Source: an uncultured Flammeovirgaceae bacterium (GTDB lineage: Bacteria; Bacteroidota; Bacteroidia; Cytophagales; Cyclobacteriaceae). Taken from it: 10,454 nucleotides of DNA. Positions 5,924 through 10,454 of the stretch are shown here, piece after piece. Within the stretch, counting starts at the first letter, position 1. Each line of letters opens with the position of its first letter. The translations under genes were made by a program, and so were the position numbers. The DNA is taken from positions 1-10,454 of the forward strand of contig CAMLLI010000067.1 in the NCBI GenBank assembly GCA_946480685.1, read 5' to 3'. A model generated the notes under the pieces. That model was not told the DNA's origin, searched no databases, and saw nothing but the letters and a program-made list of their open reading frames with translations.

Positions 5924-7801
5924 ATGACAGAGCAAGAGAGGTTGGACAACGTTGGCAAGACGGCCGCCATCCATATTCACGAGCAGGTAAATTCTCCTTC
6001 AGCCAGTGTAAAACGAATTATATTCATTACAGCACTCGCGCTGGTCAATGCCATCATCGTAGGTGGTATAGCGAAGCTGCTCGTGCTGCTCATTGGTTTT
6101 TTTACAAATATATTCTTCTTTGGTGATTTTTCTTTTCATGAATCATCACCAGCAGATAACACATTAGGGTATACAGTCATTGCTATACCGGTAATCGGAG
6201 GTTTACTGGTTGGACTTATGGCTAAATTTGGCTCGCGTGCTATACGCGGCCATGGTATACCCGAAGCAATGGAAAAGATTGTAACGGAAGAGAGCAAGAT
6301 TCATCCGATGATCACCATTCTGAAACCACTGTCCGCAGCAATCTCCATTGGTACAGGCGGACCCTTTGGGGCCGAGGGACCGATTATATCAACCGGTGGT
6401 GCGCTCGGATCTTTCTGCGGACAGACATTACACGTCACCGCGCAGGAGCGAAAGATACTTCTTGCGGCCGGTGCTACGGCTGGTATGACGGCCATCTTCG
6501 GAACTCCTTTTGCCGCTATACTCTTAGCGATCGAGTTACTGTTGTTTGAATTTTCTGCAAAGAGTTTTTTGCCGGTAATGATTGCCTGTATAACCGGTGC
6601 GTGTATGCACTTCATTTTGTTTTCTTCATCACCAACATTTCCGATGCCACAAGTACCTCCGGTTAATAGTCTGGCCGTAGTGGCGTATGCATGGATTGGT
6701 ATTGCAGTAGGGCTTGCATCGGTGTTCGTTACCAAGGCTGTATACTGGGTGGAAGATCAATTTGAAAAACTTCCCGTACACTGGATGTGGTGGCCCGCTA
6801 TAGGAGGGATTGCTGTTGGTGCGATCGGATACTTTGCCCCGCGCACATTAGGAGTAGGATATGATAATATAACAGCCGCGCTCTCCGGAAATTTACCGCT
6901 GACTATATTGATATCACTTTGCTTTTGGAAATTTATATCCTGGGCAATTGCGCTGGGCAGCGGTACATCGGGCGGTACATTAGCTCCGTTGTTAACCATT
7001 GGAAGTTCGATCGGGTGTTTACTTGGTATATTTGTGCAGCACTATTTTCCCGAAGCCCATATCAGTATACCGTTGGCAGCATTGGTTGGTATGGCTGCGT
7101 TGTTTGCAGGAGCATCCCGTGCGATTCTTACGTCCATTGTATTCGCGATGGAAACGACCATGCAGGAGCGTACATTGCTGCCCTTGATAGCAGGTTGCTC
7201 AACAGCCTATATGGTATCCTTCATCATGATGCGCACCACCATCATGACCGAGAAGATAAAGCGAAGAGGAATACAAATGCCGGAGAACTACCGACCCGAT
7301 GTGCTGGAGTTGAAGACGGTGGCAGATATAGCCCGGAGCACCGATGATGCCGGTATCATATCCATTTCCGGTAGCCATACCGTTGCACAGGCAATCGCAC
7401 AGATCAAGCAGTCGGACACAGATGATAATAGTGGGAAATGGATTTTGGTAAGAGAGAATCATTGGGCAACCGGTATCATTGACAGTGCTAAACTATACCG
7501 GTGCGATAATCACAATATCGAAGCATCGTCTTTGCTGGAGGAAAAAATGTTTACCGTATACCCCGACAATGCGTTGGAGATTGCCCTCGAAATAATGCTG
7601 AAGTCAAGGCAAGGGATGCTGCCTGTAGTAGCTCGTGATACCAAGCAACTTCTGGGTGTAATTACTGAATGGGACATTCTGAAAGTATTCGAAAGACGTT
7701 TCATCGAAGATAAACACATTCAGCAACACATCTCCATTCGCAGCAAAGCCCTCGGCCTCATCAGAAAACCGGCCACTCCGGAGAAAACGTTTCACAAGTA
7801 A
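5924..7801 (+). CDS. ClC-family chloride transporter with C-terminal CBS pair
   Basis: The protein has 625 residues. The membrane part (about 30-440) has the ClC ion-path motifs in order: GHGIPEAM (109-116), GGPFGAEGPII (145-155, Glu151 at the gating-glutamate position) and GTSGGTLAPLL (347-357). The first motif normally reads GSGIP; here the chloride-coordinating Ser is His. Residue 204 is a Glu in LLAIELLLFEF, near the internal proton-glutamate region of ClC antiporters. The cytoplasmic tail (about 475-590) holds two CBS domains (ISGSHTVAQAI and MFTVYPDNALEIALEIM...GVITEWDILKVF), which commonly bind adenine nucleotides. It moves chloride or another anion across the inner membrane, perhaps coupled to protons; channel or exchanger cannot be decided here. 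The start ATG gives a normal short cytoplasmic N-terminus. The palindrome and TATACT element upstream suggest activation by the adjacent Crp/Fnr protein. Confidence 0.95.
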   Translation: MTEQERLDNVGKTAAIHIHEQVNSPSASVKRIIFITALALVNAIIVGGIAKLLVLLIGFFTNIFFFGDFSFHESSPADNTLGYTVIAIPVIGGLLVGLMAKFGSRAIRGHGIPEAMEKIVTEESKIHPMITILKPLSAAISIGTGGPFGAEGPIISTGGALGSFCGQTLHVTAQERKILLAAGATAGMTAIFGTPFAAILLAIELLLFEFSAKSFLPVMIACITGACMHFILFSSSPTFPMPQVPPVNSLAVVAYAWIGIAVGLASVFVTKAVYWVEDQFEKLPVHWMWWPAIGGIAVGAIGYFAPRTLGVGYDNITAALSGNLPLTILISLCFWKFISWAIALGSGTSGGTLAPLLTIGSSIGCLLGIFVQHYFPEAHISIPLAALVGMAALFAGASRAILTSIVFAMETTMQERTLLPLIAGCSTAYMVSFIMMRTTIMTEKIKRRGIQMPENYRPDVLELKTVADIARSTDDAGIISISGSHTVAQAIAQIKQSDTDDNSGKWILVRENHWATGIIDSAKLYRCDNHNIEASSLLEEKMFTVYPDNALEIALEIMLKSRQGMLPVVARDTKQLLGVITEWDILKVFERRFIEDKHIQQHISIRSKALGLIRKPATPEKTFHK

Positions 7802-7943
7802 TCAAACCTGGAACTAAATATATACCACTTCAACCACACCTGCCTATATACTAACCCATAACGTGAAGAGTCTCAATTGTCCTATCTCCCTATAGCAACG
7901 ACCAACTTCGCGAAAAGAAACGCCAAGTCAACACAAACATCCT

Positions 7944-7966
7944 GCAGCCAGCCCCCGGCAGCCAGC
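7944..7966. repeat. Direct repeat GCAGCCAGC, two copies
   Basis: GCAGCCAGC occurs at 7944-7952 and exactly again at 7958-7966, a 14-base period, in a locally GC-rich patch of the gap. It may be a slippage product; no function is assigned. Confidence 0.5.
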
Positions 7967-7986
7967 AGCTACACCCGCTCTGGTTG

Positions 7987-8012
7987 CGGACAAAAACGTG
8001 CGCTGCCGGACA
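7987..8012. repeat. CGGACA direct repeat, 20-base period
   Basis: CGGACA occurs at 7987-7992 and 8007-8012, two helical turns apart, about 105-130 bases before the PadR start. Same-face spacing would suit a DNA-binding protein, but PadR sites are usually inverted repeats, so the role is open. Confidence 0.3.
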
Positions 8013-8115
8013 ACACCACAAAGCACAATATCGGATTAAACTTCATTTAAAGGCTTTTCAGATTCTGGCATCATTATTAATACTGCATTTAGGAATTTAT
8101 TATGCGGTATAAATC

Positions 8116-8457
8116 ATGAAGAAGTATCAGCTTGGTGAGTTTGAGGAAGTTGTTATGCTTACGGTAGGCATTCTTTACAACGATGCGTATGGTGTGTCAA
8201 TCAAGAAAGAGATCGAACAAAGGCTCGGGCGCAAAGTAAGTGTAGGCGCATTGCAAAGCGCTTTGAAACGACTCGAAGACAAAGGCTATCTCAAATCGCA
8301 TGAAGGCGAAGCTACGCAGGAGCGGGCCGGAAGACCGAAGCGCTATTTTGTTATTACTGCGCTGGGTAAACGTGCGCTCGAATATACCAAGACAACACGT
8401 GAGAATCTTTGGAAAGCAATTCCGGAGATTGCACTCAATCCGAAATTTACCGGCTAA
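8116..8457 (+). CDS. PadR-family transcriptional repressor
   Basis: This 113-residue protein has the PadR winged helix-turn-helix over about residues 5-90: LGEFEEVVMLTVGIL, GVSIKKEIEQRLG, the recognition segment VSVGALQSALKRLEDKGYLKS, and the wing ending in RAGRPKRYFVITALGKRAL. A short C-terminal helix (about 85-105) would give the dimer. PadR proteins bind promoter DNA as dimers and are released by small ligands; many control transporters. Its stop codon lies ten bases before the permease ATG, so the two form an operon and the protein most likely represses its own unit. The start is the ATG at 8116, which follows an AT-rich region. Confidence 0.94.
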   Translation: MKKYQLGEFEEVVMLTVGILYNDAYGVSIKKEIEQRLGRKVSVGALQSALKRLEDKGYLKSHEGEATQERAGRPKRYFVITALGKRALEYTKTTRENLWKAIPEIALNPKFTG

Positions 8458-8467
8458 CCATTATACT

Positions 8468-10454
8468 ATGCATAAGCCTCCTGCCATAGTCATGCGTTTC
8501 TTCCGGTGGTTTTGCCGACCGGAGCTTAAGACCTATATCGAAGGAGACCTGGTGGAGTTATACAACGAACGACTCTTCGAAAAAGGAAAGCGCAGTGCTG
8601 ATGTTCGATTCGTGTTTGATGTACTTCTTCTCTTCAGACCTTCTATTATTAAATCGTTTCGTGGACTACAACCTGTAAACAACCCTGCTATGATAAAAAG
8701 TTATTTTACCATCGGCTGGAGAAATCTTCTCCGGAATAAAGGCTACTCCTTCATCAACATTGGCGGACTTGCGATGGGAATGGCCATTGCTATACTTATT
8801 GGACTCTGGGTATATGATGAAGTCTCATGCGACACGAATTTTAAGAACTATGGACGCATTGCGCAGGTATTGCAAAACCAGACCTTCGATGGTAAGATAG
8901 AGACGTGGGGAAGTCAGGCGATGCAGTTGGGAACCGAGCTGCGCAGTAATTATAGTAATTACTTTGATCACGTGATAATCTCTACGTTTCCAAGCAGTCA
9001 CAAACTCACCTTTAACAATAAGACAGTAAATATGACCGGAAGCTTTACGGAGCCCGCCATAGCCGAGATGCTTACACTCGATATGGTGCATGGTACGCGC
9101 ACCGGTCTCAACGATATAAACGGAGCGATGCTCTCGCGTTCAGCGGCTCTCGCACTTTTTGGCAACGAAGATCCGATCAATAAGATCATTCGCGTTGATC
9201 ATGAATTTGATGTTACTATAACTGGTATATATGAAGATCTTCCTGAGAATTGTTCGTTTGCTGAGTACGATGTTTTGCTGTCATGGCAGATCATCGGTCC
9301 GGGCATGGAACAACGAGTAGGCTGGGGCAACAGCTGGTTCCGATGCCTTGTACAAGTGCGGGAAAATGTTAGCCTCTCCGTTGCGTCTGAAGGTATAAAA
9401 GATGCCAAGCTGAAGCGTGTTATGCAGGTAGACGATGATGCGAGATTCAAGCCCGCATTGTTTCTGCACCCGATGAGTCGCTGGCGGCTATACTCGGAAT
9501 TTGAGAATGGAGTATATTCCGGAGGCGGGCAGATCCAATACGTACGCATGCTGTTGCTGATCGGGATCTTTGTGCTGTTTCTTGCCTGTATAAATTTCAT
9601 GAACCTGAGCACTGCGCGATCCGAGCAACGTGCGAAAGAAGTAGGTATACGTAAATCGATAGGATCGCTGCGTGTCCAATTGATCAGTCAGTTCTTCTCC
9701 GAGTCATTGTTGGTTGCGTTGCTTGCATGTACATTGTCATTGGTAATTGTACAGGGCGCATTGCCTTGGTTCAACGAGATCTCCGGAAAAAATATAGCTA
9801 TACTTTGGCACTCGTACCGGTTCTGGATTGCCTGCATTGGCTTTGCTGCTATAACGGGATTTATATCCGGGACATACCCTGCTTTATTCCTTTCATCGTT
9901 TCAGCCGGTAAAAGTTTTGAAAGGTACATTTAAGGCGGGGCGTAATGCTTCGCTGCCACGAAAGGTATTGGTAGTAGTACAGTTTACCGTGTCGGTTACA
10001 TTAATTGTAAGTACTGTTATCATTTTTAAACAAATACAGTTTGCGCAGAGCAGACCGATCGGATATAGTATAAATGGAATTGTAGCGGTTCCTATACGCG
10101 ATGCGGTAGTGATGAAACACTACGATGTTCTGCGCGATGAACTATTGAAGACGGGTATGGTAGAGGAAGTGGCTGCATCTGAAAGTGCTATCACGGCTAC
10201 ATTTACAACCAACAGTGGTTTTGACTGGTATGGTAAAGATCCGAACCGCACAGAAGAGTTCGTTACCACCGGTGTAACACACGAGTTTGGTAAAACTATA
10301 GGCTGGAAGATAAAAGCGGGTCGGGACTTTTCAAGAGATATAGCCAGCGACTCATCTGGTTTTATCATTAATGAAGCAGCAGCAAAATACCTCGGCATGA
10401 AAGAACCATTGGGAGAAACTATGAAGTGGGGCAATAATGGCGAATGGAAGATTA
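8468..10454 (+). CDS. FtsX/MacB-type ABC transporter permease with N-terminal prefix domain (3' end missing)
   Basis: The frame from the ATG at 8468 is open for 662 codons to the right edge; I translated it throughout and found no stop. Residues 1-65 (FFRWFCRPELKTYIEGDLVELYNERL...FDVLLLFRPSIIKSF) match the cytoplasmic 'permease prefix' segment found in PadR-linked transporters of Bacteroidota. A first membrane helix lies at about 95-117, a MacB-like extracytoplasmic domain at about 118-345, and an FtsX domain with three helices at about 360-480 (INFMNLSTARSEQRAKEVGIRKSIGS, SGTYPALFLSSFQPVKVLKG). A second half starts with LPRKVLVVVQFTVSVTLIVSTVIIFKQ (about 496-522) and a second extracytoplasmic domain, cut by the edge. 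Such permeases are often annotated as antimicrobial-peptide or macrolide exporters; the ATPase partner is not in the window. Confidence 0.93.
   Translation, partial: MHKPPAIVMRFFRWFCRPELKTYIEGDLVELYNERLFEKGKRSADVRFVFDVLLLFRPSIIKSFRGLQPVNNPAMIKSYFTIGWRNLLRNKGYSFINIGGLAMGMAIAILIGLWVYDEVSCDTNFKNYGRIAQVLQNQTFDGKIETWGSQAMQLGTELRSNYSNYFDHVIISTFPSSHKLTFNNKTVNMTGSFTEPAIAEMLTLDMVHGTRTGLNDINGAMLSRSAALALFGNEDPINKIIRVDHEFDVTITGIYEDLPENCSFAEYDVLLSWQIIGPGMEQRVGWGNSWFRCLVQVRENVSLSVASEGIKDAKLKRVMQVDDDARFKPALFLHPMSRWRLYSEFENGVYSGGGQIQYVRMLLLIGIFVLFLACINFMNLSTARSEQRAKEVGIRKSIGSLRVQLISQFFSESLLVALLACTLSLVIVQGALPWFNEISGKNIAILWHSYRFWIACIGFAAITGFISGTYPALFLSSFQPVKVLKGTFKAGRNASLPRKVLVVVQFTVSVTLIVSTVIIFKQIQFAQSRPIGYSINGIVAVPIRDAVVMKHYDVLRDELLKTGMVEEVAASESAITATFTTNSGFDWYGKDPNRTEEFVTTGVTHEFGKTIGWKIKAGRDFSRDIASDSSGFIINEAAAKYLGMKEPLGETMKWGNNGEWKI

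Larger units (their letters stand above)
7802..8115. other. 314-base non-coding stretch before the PadR gene
   Basis: No convincing frame, tRNA or terminator is seen on either strand. It holds a 9-bp direct repeat, a repeated CGGACA pair and an AT-rich final 80 bases that probably contain the promoter of the PadR-permease unit. An exact TAnnTTTG box was not found; TAATACTGCATTTAG (8079-8093) is the closest promoter-like stretch. An ATG at 8102 is closed by a stop after five codons. Confidence 0.6.

Noticed and set aside
6301..6735. 144-codon minus-strand open frame inside the ClC gene
   Set aside because: It is the antisense shadow of a well-conserved membrane gene and has no recognisable domain or start signal.
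8066..8081. TGGCATCATTATTAAT as a sigma-54 promoter for the PadR gene
   Set aside because: The -24 half is good, but the -12 half lacks the TTGC core at the correct spacing.

Overview
The window most likely comes from a member of the Bacteroidota, probably a Cytophagales-type soil or aquatic bacterium. This is inferred from gene types (NtrC-like two-component pair without membrane segments, Rnk-like GreA/GreB protein, Crp/Fnr regulator, PadR plus 'permease prefix' FtsX-type transporter) and from two exact TAnnTTTG boxes, the -7 motif of that phylum. No rRNA, tRNA, CRISPR array, transposase or phage gene is visible.

Layout, left to right. (1) The left edge holds the 5' part of a small cysteine-rich protein on the minus strand (1-181), which runs off the window. 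(2) A minus-strand operon encodes a soluble histidine kinase (1654-2763) and a sigma-54-dependent response regulator (314-1654), with overlapping stop and start codons. (3) The divergent intergenic region holds a 7-bp inverted repeat, a second palindrome and a sigma-54-like -24/-12 element. It faces a plus-strand pair: a Rnk-like GreA/GreB-family protein and a guanine-deaminase-like enzyme. (4) A nested inverted repeat flanked by a 7-bp direct repeat precedes a TerC-family membrane protein (4118-5050). (5) A Crp/Fnr regulator (5167-5796) is followed by a perfect FNR/FixK-like palindrome and a ClC chloride transporter with two CBS domains (5924-7801). (6) After a 314-base non-coding stretch with short direct repeats come a PadR repressor (8116-8457) and an FtsX/MacB-type ABC permease that is open to the right edge (8468-10454).

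How the parts may work together (inference). Blocks 1-5 look like a stress-response neighbourhood: a phosphorelay feeding sigma-54 promoters, a one-component Crp/Fnr regulator placed to activate the ClC gene next to it, and effectors for ion transport, purine turnover and transcription-complex modulation. Block 6 is a separate PadR-controlled transporter unit. The regulatory wiring rests on sites read by eye and is hypothetical; the gene family assignments are much firmer.
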